Shown piece by piece: positions 25,000 through 34,800 of a stretch of 62,732 bases of DNA. The number at the start of each line of letters is the position of its first letter. Within the stretch, counting starts at the first letter, position 1. A program made the translations under genes and the position numbers. The DNA is from a virus. The notes beneath the pieces were generated by a model, which had not been told where the DNA came from, made no database searches, and was given only the letters and a program-made list of their open reading frames with translations. The DNA lies in the IMG/VR virus record IMGVR_UViG_3300005095_000122, positions 1-62,732 of that record; one strand, given 5' to 3'.

Positions 25000-25583
25000 T
25001 GGGAGAGATAAAAATACAGGCCCGGGGAGGTAGGGAATTTTATAACTTTCTAACAGAACTGCGAAAGATCCGTGGCGCAGCAGGTGTGCGAGAAGCTTTG
25101 TGGGATTGGGCCACACATGAGTTGGACCCGGCTATTCAAGAAGTGTTGGCGGGGGAAGTGCTCCATCGGCGAACGGGAACGTTGGCGCGCGAGACGTATG
25201 TGAAAGATGTGACAGCAAGTGGCAGTACAGCGACGGTGGCAGTGAACACAACCATTTATGGCCCGGTGCATGAGTTTGGAGCGGTGATAAAGCCGCGGCG
25301 GCGCAAGTGGTTGACAGTACCACTTGCGGATGCCCTGACACCAGCAGGAGCTTTGCGATACTCAGCGCCGGAATGGAAAGACTATTTAGGGAAAACTTTT
25401 TTGGTGAAGAAGGATGGCAAGTTATTTATAGTTGGTCGGCGTAACAAAAAACTTTTGTGGCTTTTTGTGCTCAAAAAGGAAGTAAGGATCCCAGCGCGTC
25501 GATGGTTTTCCAAGGCGGTGGACCGGGCATCTGAGAAATTAGCAGATTATGCACACAGGCACTTGCAGAGGTTAGGGAAGTGA
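24999..25583 (+). CDS. HK97 gp10-like neck/tail-completion protein
   Basis: 194 aa. It contains the family core RRTGTLARETYV near residue 57 and YGPVHEFGAVIKPRR near residue 87 and ends with PARRWFSKAVD. This pattern marks HK97 gp10-like head-tail joining proteins. ATG 24999 overlaps the previous stop (TAATG) with GGAGG 8 bases upstream. Residues about 125-160 are an insert relative to short family members. Confidence 0.8.
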   Translation: MGEIKIQARGGREFYNFLTELRKIRGAAGVREALWDWATHELDPAIQEVLAGEVLHRRTGTLARETYVKDVTASGSTATVAVNTTIYGPVHEFGAVIKPRRRKWLTVPLADALTPAGALRYSAPEWKDYLGKTFLVKKDGKLFIVGRRNKKLLWLFVLKKEVRIPARRWFSKAVDRASEKLADYAHRHLQRLGK

Positions 25584-26008
25584 TTCGCCAAGAAATAATA
25601 CAGCAGTTGAAACAAAATTTGGGCGAACGCTTTACAGTGCCAATATACCGGGGGTTTCCCGGGATGTCGGTACATCAACTACCTTCTCTTTGGTTGGTAG
25701 AGCATGGAGAGGAATCAAAACTAGATACATCAGGGACGTATAAACGTTCTTTGGAGATTTCCATAGAATATTTTGATGGAATGCGATCTTCTATTGAAGA
25801 AACTTTTGATTTTTTGATAGAAATTTTGGACGCAGTGCGCGAAGCAGTGGAAGTGGTAAGATATTATCGTTTTCCGATAACGGAAATGTACGAACTGGAA
25901 AATTTATATTCGGCGTTGCCTGATTCTCGGTTTAATTTGTCGGTGGCATACAAGTTTGTTTATGTAGAGCCTTTTAAGGGCTCTTGGAGACCAAGGAATA
26001 ATATTTAA
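25580..26008 (+). CDS. Probable tail terminator / tail-completion protein
   Basis: 142 aa with the alpha/beta pattern of lambda gpU-like tail terminators: an N-terminal helix, SLEISIEYFDG strand, long helix, and a final FNLSVAYKFVYV strand. Start is GTG 25580 overlapping the previous gene. Placement between the neck protein and the tail tube is where a tail terminator is expected. Sequence evidence alone is modest. Confidence 0.6.
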   Translation: MIRQEIIQQLKQNLGERFTVPIYRGFPGMSVHQLPSLWLVEHGEESKLDTSGTYKRSLEISIEYFDGMRSSIEETFDFLIEILDAVREAVEVVRYYRFPITEMYELENLYSALPDSRFNLSVAYKFVYVEPFKGSWRPRNNI

Positions 26009-26020
26009 GGGGGTAATAAA

Positions 26021-26758
26021 ATGAGTGGATTTCTGGGTGCAGGAGATCTTTTGATAGATCGTGATTTGCAAGGCGGTTTTATTTATGTGGGGAATGCGAC
26101 CCAGTTTGCGGTGAATGAAACCGATGCGGATGTGAAAGAACGTATCTCGAAAATGCGGGAAACATATGGCCAGGCTTTGGATACGGTAACCTTGCCGAAA
26201 CCTCCGAAGATAGCCATAACGATTGACGAGTTTAACGTCGATAACTTGGCAATTGCTTTGCGAGGCTTGATTGAGGTGATTGAGGTGGCGGCAGGAAGTG
26301 TGTCGGATGTATCCTATACGGCCCGCAAGGGGAAGTGGATTCCTCTTGAGCATCGGAACATTCAGGAGTCCGGGTTTACCGTGACTAATGAGGATGGGTC
26401 CACGACCTATACTTTGGGGACGGACTATCAAGTGAATTATCGTCTAGGAATGCTGTTTATTACCGAAGAGGGAGCGATAACTGATGGACAGACGATCAAA
26501 GTGGCTTATAATTATGGAGAGACTGCTGGTAAGCGTATTAAGGCATCTCGCAATTCGGAAATTGAGGCCGCACTAATCTTAGATGGGTTGAACAAAGTAA
26601 ACGGAAAGGATTGTACGGTTCGCGTGTTTAAGGCGAAGCTTCGTCCGGCTTCCGAAGTAGATTTCTTGGCCGATGATTTCCAGTCGTTGGCTCTCGAAGG
26701 AACCCTGGTGACTCCAGAGGGCTACACCGAACCTTATGTGGTGGAGTATTTTGCCTAA
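26021..26758 (+). CDS. Major tail tube protein
   Basis: 245 aa, beta-rich, with a predicted opening GDLLIDRDLQGG, a central IAITIDEFNVDNLA block and a terminal pattern resembling tail tube proteins that build stacked hexameric rings. A strong AGGGGGT site and placement just after the connector genes and before tail assembly genes support it. Residues about 105-170 could be a small Ig-like or beta insertion. Confidence 0.75.
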   Translation: MSGFLGAGDLLIDRDLQGGFIYVGNATQFAVNETDADVKERISKMRETYGQALDTVTLPKPPKIAITIDEFNVDNLAIALRGLIEVIEVAAGSVSDVSYTARKGKWIPLEHRNIQESGFTVTNEDGSTTYTLGTDYQVNYRLGMLFITEEGAITDGQTIKVAYNYGETAGKRIKASRNSEIEAALILDGLNKVNGKDCTVRVFKAKLRPASEVDFLADDFQSLALEGTLVTPEGYTEPYVVEYFA

Positions 26759-26772
26759 GGCTGAGGGGAAAA

Positions 26773-27129
26773 GTGAAAAAGATATTAGTAGTTGATGATA
26801 ACGAGGAATTGCTCGAATCGCTTGTGATAGTTCTGACGCATTTGGGATACTATGTTTGTGGATGCGTATCTTTTTGCGAAGCCAAGCAGAAGTTAGCGTC
26901 AGAGCACTTTGACATTTGTATAATTGACGTTGTTTACAAGGGGGAGGGGGTAGCAGATGTCTATTCTCTCCCCCAGCGCTATCCAGAGACAAAGTTTATT
27001 GTAATAACGGCTTACTCCCGGATCTTAAACAAAGAAGCCTTACATGGACAAGGAGTTCCCGTACTATCCAAACCATTTTCTTTGGAAGAGTTGATGGGGG
27101 TGGTGACTACCAGTGAACGATATAATTAA
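26773..27129 (+). CDS. Stand-alone CheY-like receiver domain protein
   Basis: 118 aa covering one response-regulator receiver domain and nothing else. All phosphorylation residues are present: acidic pair D8-D9, phospho-acceptor D52 in CIIDV, T79 in VITAYS, and K100 in LSKPF. No DNA-binding output domain follows. It is cotranscribed with tail genes (start GTG 26773, 14 bases after the tube gene; its end overlaps the next gene). Such a domain could titrate or mimic a host response regulator. A structural role is unlikely given intact catalytic residues. Confidence 0.88.
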   Translation: MKKILVVDDNEELLESLVIVLTHLGYYVCGCVSFCEAKQKLASEHFDICIIDVVYKGEGVADVYSLPQRYPETKFIVITAYSRILNKEALHGQGVPVLSKPFSLEELMGVVTTSERYN

Positions 27130-27391
27130 ATCTTTAGTAGAGGCGTTAGCGAAGTCCGAGAACGCTTTGGTGGGTCTAGTATGGATAATCCCTTCGGTCG
27201 CAGGGACGTGGTTTTTCTTTAAATTCGTGGTCTCACCCGCAGTCATGTTGTTTAAAGAAATAATCTTGGAACATCGGAATTTAGTGAGGGAGGTAACGGC
27301 GTTGCGAGAGACGATAAAGCGTTTAGATGACGCTATTCGCAATTTGCAAGCTTTTTGCAGTCGGAGGACGGGAGATGACCGAGAGGGTTAA
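27113..27391 (+). CDS. Small membrane protein with coiled coil
   Basis: 92 aa. One or two hydrophobic spans lie at about residues 17-48 (including VWIIPSVAGTWFFF), followed by a charged coiled coil (50-82). GTG 27113 overlaps the receiver gene by 17 bases. A holin-like or membrane-anchored regulatory role is possible; the pairing with a receiver domain protein could be functional. Not assigned to a family. Confidence 0.6.
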   Translation: MNDIIKSLVEALAKSENALVGLVWIIPSVAGTWFFFKFVVSPAVMLFKEIILEHRNLVREVTALRETIKRLDDAIRNLQAFCSRRTGDDREG

Positions 27392-27617
27392 GGCCTTATT
27401 GCGTTGGCCGCAGAAAAAAGTTTTTGCATGGCTAGTAAAAGAAACGGGTTCTTTGGACCGTGTGCGATTATATGGATTTGAGAATCCAGAGGAATTATAT
27501 GAGGAATTGGTACGACGTGGTTTGCCCCTTTGTGGTTCGGGCATTTCTTCTCTTTTAGAAGAATTGAAAGGCGAGTCGGAACAAACGGAAGCACAAATTT
27601 TAAATGGACGTTCATAA
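27375..27617 (+). CDS. Hypothetical 80-aa protein
   Basis: A small helical protein with no recognised family, rich in glutamate and leucine, with a basic N-terminus. ATG 27375 follows GGACGGGAG and overlaps the membrane protein gene by 17 bases; its stop abuts the next ATG. It sits just before the G8-domain adhesin and could assist its assembly, but this is not shown. Confidence 0.55.
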   Translation: MTERVKALLRWPQKKVFAWLVKETGSLDRVRLYGFENPEELYEELVRRGLPLCGSGISSLLEELKGESEQTEAQILNGRS

Positions 27618-29996
27618 ATGGAAGATATAAAGTCGGTCCAATCCGGTTTATGGAGCGATCCAAACACTTGGGATCTGGGCCGCGTGCCCGATTTCGGAGA
27701 CCGTGTTTGGATAATGGAGGGACATGAAGTAGTAATTGACACGGACGCGCGGTGTGGAGAAGAGGCAGGTTACTACGTTTCGACGGCTTATCCTTATCGC
27801 GAAAGTTATGGTTCTTTAATACTTAGAGGAGTGTTGAAGGCGTCTCGAGAGGTCAACGCTTCGCTTGATTGTCGCGGAACCATTAGTTGTGATGCAGTTT
27901 ATCCAGATCGTGCAGGTGTTTTTGATCTAGGCAACCCAGATGATCCTCTTCCTGCAGATATAACTTTCACTTGGTATCGTAATAATACAGGTTTTGCTAC
28001 TAGGGGTTCTTACTATGCGATAGGTTTTAGAGGATATGCAGCAGACAAGGAACCAAAGTTTTATGCAGTGTCGGCACATTATCGAAGGCGGACAACCTAC
28101 CTTTTGCAGCGGGCCAATCCAGGAGACACAAAAATTTATGTAAAAGATGTAACAGGATGGATGCCAGGCGATAAGTTATTACTGGCTCCAATTTGGGAAG
28201 AGGTAACTAATCGCTATCCTTATCTTCAAGTGACTCCAGATGACTGGGAATGGGTGTTCGTTGATACCGTAAATGGAAATGAGGTCACGTTGCAATCTCC
28301 TTTGAATAAGCCTCACGGTTATGATGATTTAGATTTATTACCGGCTGGATTGGTGAACAACTTCACCAGTAATTTAGTTTTTGAAGGTGGCGGACCGGAT
28401 ACGATGTTGCCAGCAGGTTATTTTTTAATGTCTCGTGTCCACGCTGAGAATGTAGTTGTAACTTATGCAAACAATCCTTGGAGTGGAAGTGGAGCTTGTT
28501 TTTATTGTTTTAAGTGTTCAAGTGCGGTAAACGAACCAGCGAGGATTAAGCATAGTGCTTTCCATGTAGATGCTTCGGAATACCCACAACTTTTGAATCA
28601 TGTTTTGTATTTTTATTATGACATAACGCACTCTGAAATAGAGGACGTGGCCATAGTAGCATCATTGGCTGATGGAAAATATGTCCAATATGGACTGATT
28701 GGTGCAACATCCGGCGGGTTTGATATTTATTTTAAAGATGTCGATATATCAATAATGAAGGAATTTTCGACTTATTCGTTTGGTCTAGGTTCTCAGGTAC
28801 ACCATCTAGAAAATTGCCGTTGTATTGGTAGCCGGATGCCGTATTACCCGCAGGGAACAACAGGTTTCTATGCAAAAAATTGCTGGTCGATTGGGTGTGG
28901 TGATGGTTGGTCTAGTAGGAATGCAACTCCGGTGTTTGAAGACTTACACTTGCACGCGGTGGGCTACTTTTCAAATATGGTCAGAGATTGGCAGAGTCTT
29001 GGCGAGGTTAGGCGTCTTTGGTATAAGCCGGGGATGGTATTAAATGAGAATGTATATCGCAGCGCGCCAGACCAAACGCCCACTTCTCTTCATTATTATG
29101 AAGAAATAAACGGCGCTGCAAATAAGTTAATTTGGTTTTGGGCAGATGGCAAAGTTTGGACTGAAACAGATACGAGGTCGGGCCAAGGTTTGTCAGTCCA
29201 TATTTGGACTTTTGAGACAGATATACCAATAACTTATAAACGCACTTTTTCTATTTTGGAAGGCGAGCCGGTGATGGTTGGTGTTTACGTGAAACGAGTG
29301 TCTGGCTCTGGCGGTGTGTTGAAGATGCGTACAAAGCAGGGAACGGTTCTTCTTGCTGAGGTCGAAGTTAATTTAGAAGATTATCCGTTAGGGGAGTGGT
29401 TTTTTATTTCTTCCGGTGCCTCAGCACATCACACAGGAACGGTTGAGTGGGAGTTTGAGTTAACAGGGACGGTGCCGGATGGAGACCCTGAGATCGTCTT
29501 ATCGGATTTCCAAGAACCCTTTACCCAGGACGAGAACCGCATAGCCCGTGCAGTTTGGGCACAGTTGTTGTCCGACAACAACGTCTCAGGAAGTTTTGGT
29601 GAGTATGTGGGCCAGTTGTTGAAATCAGAGACAGCCTTTGAAGTTTGGAGAGAATTATTAGCAACCTATACCGAACCCGGTTCGGCAGCGGTACTGTTGA
29701 AAGAAATTTTTGCAAAGGTGCAAGGCTTGCCAGAACATCCGGCGTCGGTGGAGGACTTAGCAACTTTAGCGAGCAAGTCCGACATGGACGCTTTGCAAGC
29801 GGCGGTGGTTGTAGTAAAAGCGGCATTGCTTGGTAAACTAGAGATGAGAGATGATGGGAGTGGTAATACCGAACTAGTAATTTATAACGAAGCTGGTTCG
29901 GAGGTAGTAGCCAGGTTTGCATTATATGATAAGACGGGACAGAATAAATTTACGACGTTACCCGAGACAGCGATAGTGAAGCGGGAGCCGAAATGA
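27618..29996 (+). CDS. G8-domain beta-helix tail adhesin/spike
   Basis: 792 aa. Residues 7-60 match the G8 domain pattern (SGLWSDPNTWDLGRVPDFGD, then VVID), a beta module named for eight glycines and found in surface and polysaccharide-related proteins. Residues about 60-470 are repetitive short strands with the loop spacing of a right-handed parallel beta-helix. Residues about 500-640 form a jelly-roll-like carbohydrate-binding region, and the end is helical then beta-rich. It probably binds or cleaves host surface glycans. Its position upstream of the tape measure is unusual for a receptor-binding protein. Confidence 0.75.
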   Translation: MEDIKSVQSGLWSDPNTWDLGRVPDFGDRVWIMEGHEVVIDTDARCGEEAGYYVSTAYPYRESYGSLILRGVLKASREVNASLDCRGTISCDAVYPDRAGVFDLGNPDDPLPADITFTWYRNNTGFATRGSYYAIGFRGYAADKEPKFYAVSAHYRRRTTYLLQRANPGDTKIYVKDVTGWMPGDKLLLAPIWEEVTNRYPYLQVTPDDWEWVFVDTVNGNEVTLQSPLNKPHGYDDLDLLPAGLVNNFTSNLVFEGGGPDTMLPAGYFLMSRVHAENVVVTYANNPWSGSGACFYCFKCSSAVNEPARIKHSAFHVDASEYPQLLNHVLYFYYDITHSEIEDVAIVASLADGKYVQYGLIGATSGGFDIYFKDVDISIMKEFSTYSFGLGSQVHHLENCRCIGSRMPYYPQGTTGFYAKNCWSIGCGDGWSSRNATPVFEDLHLHAVGYFSNMVRDWQSLGEVRRLWYKPGMVLNENVYRSAPDQTPTSLHYYEEINGAANKLIWFWADGKVWTETDTRSGQGLSVHIWTFETDIPITYKRTFSILEGEPVMVGVYVKRVSGSGGVLKMRTKQGTVLLAEVEVNLEDYPLGEWFFISSGASAHHTGTVEWEFELTGTVPDGDPEIVLSDFQEPFTQDENRIARAVWAQLLSDNNVSGSFGEYVGQLLKSETAFEVWRELLATYTEPGSAAVLLKEIFAKVQGLPEHPASVEDLATLASKSDMDALQAAVVVVKAALLGKLEMRDDGSGNTELVIYNEAGSEVVARFALYDKTGQNKFTTLPETAIVKREPK

Positions 29997-30160
29997 ACCT
30001 GTTAACGCAGGGATATGGGGACCAACAACACGGGTTTTTGATAACTTTTGGTTTTGGTGCGGTGCGTGTAGTGGTAGATCGTCACTTTGTGAAGGTGCTA
30101 AATTTTGTTGGAAGCCTAAAACAAGTGATATTGGTGGAGGGACGCACTTGTTGGAAGTAG
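29993..30160 (+). CDS. Hypothetical 55-aa protein
   Basis: A short reading frame starting with ATG that overlaps the adhesin stop (ATGA) and ends inside the next gene. It encodes a beta-rich peptide with strands FLITFGF and VRVVVD. The tight overlap on both sides supports it as real. No family recognised. Confidence 0.5.
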   Translation: MNLLTQGYGDQQHGFLITFGFGAVRVVVDRHFVKVLNFVGSLKQVILVEGRTCWK

Positions 30161-30309
30161 TAGGAACTTTAGAGCAGATTGATGTAGTAGGCACGTTGTC
30201 AGTGGAATTGTCGGCGGAATCGGCGATACAGTTTTTAGTGGAGGTGGAGACCAACCCATTTGGGAAACTAGAGTTTGATTCACCAGAGTCTTTTGTGGAG
30301 GTGGATTAA
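30148..30309 (+). CDS. Hypothetical 53-54-aa acidic protein (TTG start)
   Basis: This frame starts at TTG 30148 or 30151, with GGAGGG upstream at 30136-30141, and ends overlapping the next ATG. The peptide is acidic and beta-rich with a tandem VVGTL motif (twice in residues 3-16). No family recognised; the overlaps and ribosome site are the evidence for translation. Confidence 0.5.
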   Translation: MLEVVGTLEQIDVVGTLSVELSAESAIQFLVEVETNPFGKLEFDSPESFVEVD

Positions 30310-30596
30310 TGCCTTTTGTGGGTGATAAAAATACGTTGGTAAGATACAAGTTCCCGTGTGAAGCAGTGATCGAACAAGCAACATTTGAGATAAAGAAACC
30401 GGATGGTACTACACTCACGTTAGATGGGACGGTGGTACCAAGTACGGAAACAAGGTATAAGTTTTATATTGATTGTGTGGTACCAGAGTTTGACCAGCAG
30501 GGTATTTGGTGCATAGTATTAAAAGTGAGAACTGATTCTTGGGAGGGAACCGTTTCTCCTGTGCAGCAAATTTTAGTGCAGGGAATCTGTGAATGA
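30309..30596 (+). CDS. Hypothetical 95-aa beta-sandwich-like protein
   Basis: A predicted all-beta protein: alternating strands such as VIEQATFEIKKPDG and GIWCIVLKVR resemble a small Ig-like or fibronectin-like module common in tail accessory proteins. ATG 30309 overlaps the previous stop. Not recognised by name; probably a minor tail component. Confidence 0.6.
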   Translation: MPFVGDKNTLVRYKFPCEAVIEQATFEIKKPDGTTLTLDGTVVPSTETRYKFYIDCVVPEFDQQGIWCIVLKVRTDSWEGTVSPVQQILVQGICE

Positions 30597-30612
30597 CTTT
30601 AGGGGGTGTATA

Positions 30613-30783
30613 ATGGCGGTAAAAATCAAAGTCGATCGAGACGAGTTAAGGTTTGGTGACAAGGTATATAAGCGTGGTGATGAGTTAGAGGTGCCCGAGT
30701 TTTGGGCGAAGGTAATTGTGAAGGATCTAAAGGCGGGTGTTCCGGTAAGGACCCGTCGTAAAGAGGAAAAGCGAGAAGAATAA
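30613..30783 (+). CDS. Hypothetical 56-aa basic protein
   Basis: Small protein with a FGDKVYKRGDELEV beta hairpin and a lysine/arginine-rich end. AGGGGGT lies 5 bases before ATG 30613. The hairpin resembles short connector-type phage proteins. Function unknown. Confidence 0.55.
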   Translation: MAVKIKVDRDELRFGDKVYKRGDELEVPEFWAKVIVKDLKAGVPVRTRRKEEKREE

Positions 30784-30799
30784 CAAAAGGGGGTAAAAC

Positions 30800-31234
30800 A
30801 TGGGCAGATTTTTTAAGGGGTTTCGTAAGGCGGTAAAATCCAATGAAGAAATGGCGATTTTGATTGCCACAGATGCTTTGGCAATTTATCTCTATGGCCG
30901 AGAAGAAGATGCCAAGGTGATTAAAGAAGGTCTCCAAGATGCTTTGGAAGTTTTGGATGATCCCGAGGTGACTACGGAGGACAAAATCCATGAACTAGTG
31001 TCTGACGCAATCAATAAGGTTCTAACAGACGCCCCGCTTTATGTGAAGGTGGCCGCACGTAACACCATGCGAACTATTGTTAGCCTGGTAAGTGAAAAAC
31101 TCGGAGGGATAGACGAAGATAAAATCCTTGACCCAGATGAACGTAAAGCCTGGAAACACGTCCTTGAAGAGATGATAGAAATTTGTGATATGGCTATTGA
31201 AGAGCGGGAACGTCGGAAGAAAAAGACGAAATGA
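30800..31234 (+). CDS. Hypothetical 144-aa helical protein
   Basis: An all-helical protein with a basic start and a basic end (RRKKKTK). The middle (residues 35-125) is acidic with regular leucines. A strong AGGGGGT site precedes ATG 30800. It lies where tail assembly genes are found. No family recognised. Confidence 0.6.
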   Translation: MGRFFKGFRKAVKSNEEMAILIATDALAIYLYGREEDAKVIKEGLQDALEVLDDPEVTTEDKIHELVSDAINKVLTDAPLYVKVAARNTMRTIVSLVSEKLGGIDEDKILDPDERKAWKHVLEEMIEICDMAIEERERRKKKTK

Positions 31235-31395
31235 GGGATTCTTTTTGGTGGGTAGTGACATTGGTGGTACTTTTAATGTTGTTACTACTGACCACATTTG
31301 CGACGGAAATAATTGCCCAGGCGGTACTTGAGGCTTTGGACCAGGTATCGCTTGGGCTTTTGTGTATAAAGAAAGTGTTTAAAAACTTATTGTAG
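31231..31395 (+). CDS. Small single-span membrane peptide (54 aa)
   Basis: Starts with ATG 31231 overlapping the previous stop (ATGA). Residues 6-22 are strongly hydrophobic (WWVVTLVVLLMLLLL), followed by a short amphipathic stretch and a lysine-containing end. It is the right size for a small holin or a membrane-targeted accessory peptide, but it lies in the tail region, away from the lysin at 48938. Unassigned. Confidence 0.55.
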   Translation: MRDSFWWVVTLVVLLMLLLLTTFATEIIAQAVLEALDQVSLGLLCIKKVFKNLL

Positions 31396-31405
31396 GGGAG
31401 AGAAA

Positions 31406-31825
31406 ATGCGTTTGGAGCGAAGAATAGAGTTGGATGGGATAGGACAAGTGGTTGTGCGGGAACTGACTCCGCGCATAGTGCGGAATCTTTTGTCTCAGAT
31501 ACCGGATGAGGAAGAGTTAAAGAATATGACACTTCTTGAGTATGCAAAGAAATTTATGTTGGACTTTTTCGAGTTTTTGGGGGATTGTATCGAACTGCCG
31601 AACGGGTACACTTATCAAGACCTTTCCTATTCAGCGATTGAAAAGATAATGCAGGCTTTTTCGGAGGTGAACGAGGCTTTTTTCAGGGTGCAGGAGCGGC
31701 TTCTGCCCGTTCCGGTAATGCAATTTTTGAATTGGAATGTGCCGTCTTCGCTCTTAGCGAACGAGGACATTCCCAGCCCTGGGAGTGGGGATGGGGATTC
31801 TTCGCAAAAAGCACAGAGTACTTAA
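31406..31825 (+). CDS. Probable tail assembly chaperone
   Basis: 139 aa, immediately before the tape measure gene, which is the standard place for the chaperone. N-terminal beta hairpin (RIELDGIGQVVVRELTP) then helices, ending in a serine/glycine-rich tail, as in several gpG-like proteins. I found no convincing programmed frameshift that would make a longer product. The call rests mainly on synteny. Confidence 0.55.
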   Translation: MRLERRIELDGIGQVVVRELTPRIVRNLLSQIPDEEELKNMTLLEYAKKFMLDFFEFLGDCIELPNGYTYQDLSYSAIEKIMQAFSEVNEAFFRVQERLLPVPVMQFLNWNVPSSLLANEDIPSPGSGDGDSSQKAQST

Positions 31826-31849
31826 AGCACCTAGAGAAGGGGGCTAAGA

Positions 31850-34800
31850 GTGGCTAAACAAGCTCGGTTGGATTTACTCATCAACGTGGCCCTGAGCGGT
31901 CTTCGCGAGGCCGAGAAGCTTCGTCAGGCCCTCGACAATCTAGGAAAGGTTCGTTCTTTTCAACAACTTTCTCAGCAGCTCACTAAGACCGAGCAGGAGC
32001 TACAACGGGCGAAACAGCGCTTTACCGAGCTAAGACAACAAATCAGAGCCACTCAAGCCCCGAGCACACAGCTAAAGGCCGAGTTTGAAAAGGCTTCTCA
32101 AACCGTCCAGCAGCTCTCCCAGCGCTACAACCGGCTCAAGTCTCAGTTAGGTGAGCTTCGGTCTTCTCTCCAGCAGGCAGGAATCAGTACCAGAAGTCTG
32201 GCCGATGCCGAACGGCTCTTAACTCAGGAAACCCAGCGTTTGGAGCAGACTCTCCGTCGCACCTCTGCTTTGGATGCCTACAAGAGGATGTTGAATGTGA
32301 AGCCCTTTCGACAGGTGCAGGCGGAGATTCAGCGATTGAACCAAGCTTATAAGGAACTGGAGCGCGGTTTTCGACGCGGAGAAGTAACCTCATTTGAACT
32401 AGCGAAGGCAAAGGTGAATTTGCGTAAGCGAGTGTCCGAACTCTCCCGAGAGTACCGTGTTTTGCATAAAGAGCAAACACAGGTACTTGATTCGTTCAAA
32501 GGACTTATTGCTGCTTATGCTTCTTACCAGGGCCTAGTGCAGCTCAAGCAGCACGTACAAGAGGCCGTTCAAGCGTATGTACGGTTTGACGACGCCATTC
32601 GTAGTGTGGCGGCCGTAGCTCGGGCCTCCGAGGAAGATTTTCAGCGTCTAGCTCAAACGGCCAGGGAGATGGGCCGCAACACCCGTTACTCGGCCACGGA
32701 GGCCGCTGAGGGCATGCGGTACCTCGCGATGGCCGGTTTTGATGTGAACCAAACCATTTCCGCTATTCCAACGGTGCTCAATCTCGCGGCGGCGGGCATG
32801 ATGGATCTCGGACAGGCGTCGGACATAGTGACCAACATAATGACCCAATTTAATATGTCTATTTCTGAGCTTCCTCATGCGGCCGATTTACTTACCGCGG
32901 CATTCACTCAGTCGAACACGTCTCTAACCGAGTTGGGGTATGCGTTTTCCTACGTCGGTCCCGTAGCCAAATCAGCAGGGCAAACTCTTGAGGAAACCAC
33001 CGCCGTTTTGATGGCCCTTGCCAACGCCGGTTATCGCGGGGAGCGGGCAGGTACGACGCTAAGGCAAGCACTAGTTCGTTTGATAAAGCCCACAGCCGAG
33101 GGCGCGGCCGTACTAGAAAAGTACGGAGTGGCAGTGCGTGATACAGCCGGACGAATGCGGCCTTTGATAGATATTTTGTTAGATCTCCGTCGAGCCGGAA
33201 TTTCGGCTGAGGATACGGTACGGCTTTTTGGAATGATCGCCGGTCCGGGGATGTCAGCAGTTCTCCAACAGGGTGAAGATGCTTTAGTTAGCTATCGCGA
33301 AAAGCTCCAGGATGTGGAGGGAACCGCCCAGAAGGTGGCCCAGTTCCAGGAAGCCGGTCTCGGGGGCGCACTGCGACGGCTAAAGGCCCAATTTGAAGAG
33401 TATCAGATAGCCATTGGTGAGGCCATTAAGCACGATGGTGTGTTGATTGATTCCCTATCCGATTTAGTGGGATGGTTGGAACGCAATCGGGAACAGATAG
33501 CACAGTTAATCGTCCAGCTTTCCCACTATGCGGCCACTCTTTTGCGTTTGGCGCAGTCCGCAGGAGATTTTGTGATAAAGCACAAAGAGTTAGTTTTAAC
33601 TTTGGTCGAAGTGGCAGCCAAGTTGTATATTTTGAACAAGGCTTGGGCATTGTTTAAGACCACTTCGATGACCTTTAGTGCGGCCAAGGCCGTGGCTGAG
33701 TTGCGTGGTATGCACACAGCCTTGGCATTGGTAGAAGGATCTTTGAAGGCGGTGCGCGCAGCCTCTTTGCCCTTGTTGGCTTTGTGGATGGGTTGGGAGT
33801 TGGGGAAGGCCATCAAGGAAATATACGATCTTTCGCAGGCAAATAAACAGTTGAAACAGGCCGAGCAAGATGGGTATTTAGCCGCTATCAAGCTAAAGAC
33901 AGCACTTGAGACTTTTGGCGAGTCCGTAGGTGTACAGATAACCACGATAAAAGAATTGGACCAGTTAATAACCAACGGCACTTTGGTTTGGTCACAGTCG
34001 ATGGGATCGTGGGTTGCTTCGGTGCAGGATGCCCAGGGAGCCGTGCTTTCTTTAACAGATCTTCATAAGCGATTAGACCAGGTTTTGTTGGACCATAAAA
34101 CGACTTTGGAAAGCCAGCGCAATGCCGTTTTTGAAAATTATAAACAAGAAGAGCAGATATTTAATAAGAAGTTAGAGCTTTATGCACAGGATGCAAACAC
34201 TTTTAGCCAGTTGATGTCTTTGCGGCAGCAGCTTTTAGAGATGACGAATAGCCGAGCCCTTGAGCAGTTGTCAACTTATACGGTCCGATCAAAGCAAGCA
34301 GAGGCCGAAATCTTATCTGCGAAGCAACAAATTTGGCAGCAGTCGATAAACGAGTACCGAGCTTTTATCGACTTTTTGGTGCAGGAAGAGCAGCGTCGCC
34401 GCCAGGCCGTAGAGCTTATTGAACAAGAGATTCAACGCGCTCGAATGACGACGGAGCAGTTTATCCGTGAGCTCCGTCGTCAAACCATGACCGAGGAAGA
34501 GGCATATCGTGATCGTTCTTTGGAGGCGGAAGAGAAGATTTCGGCGATGCGCAAGGCTCTTGCGGAGGGCGATTTAAAGTCGGCAAGGCGGTATTATAAC
34601 GAAGCTTTGTCTGCAATAAGGCGGATTTCTCAAGGAATTCAAGACGAAGCACTTAAGCAAGAGGCGCGTAATCAGCAAATCGAACTGGCCACGCGGTTGC
34701 AGCAAACGTATATTTCGGCTTTGGAAAAAGAAAAGAAGAAGCATTCGGAAATCGCCGATGCAGCGGCGCAGGCTAAGCAGACCGTCGAAGAGCGTATTCG

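Noticed and set aside
31790-31860. Possible programmed frameshift in the tail assembly chaperone at the CGCAAAAAGC run
   Set aside because: The codon phase does not give a proper slippery heptamer, and both shifted frames stop within about 20 codons.
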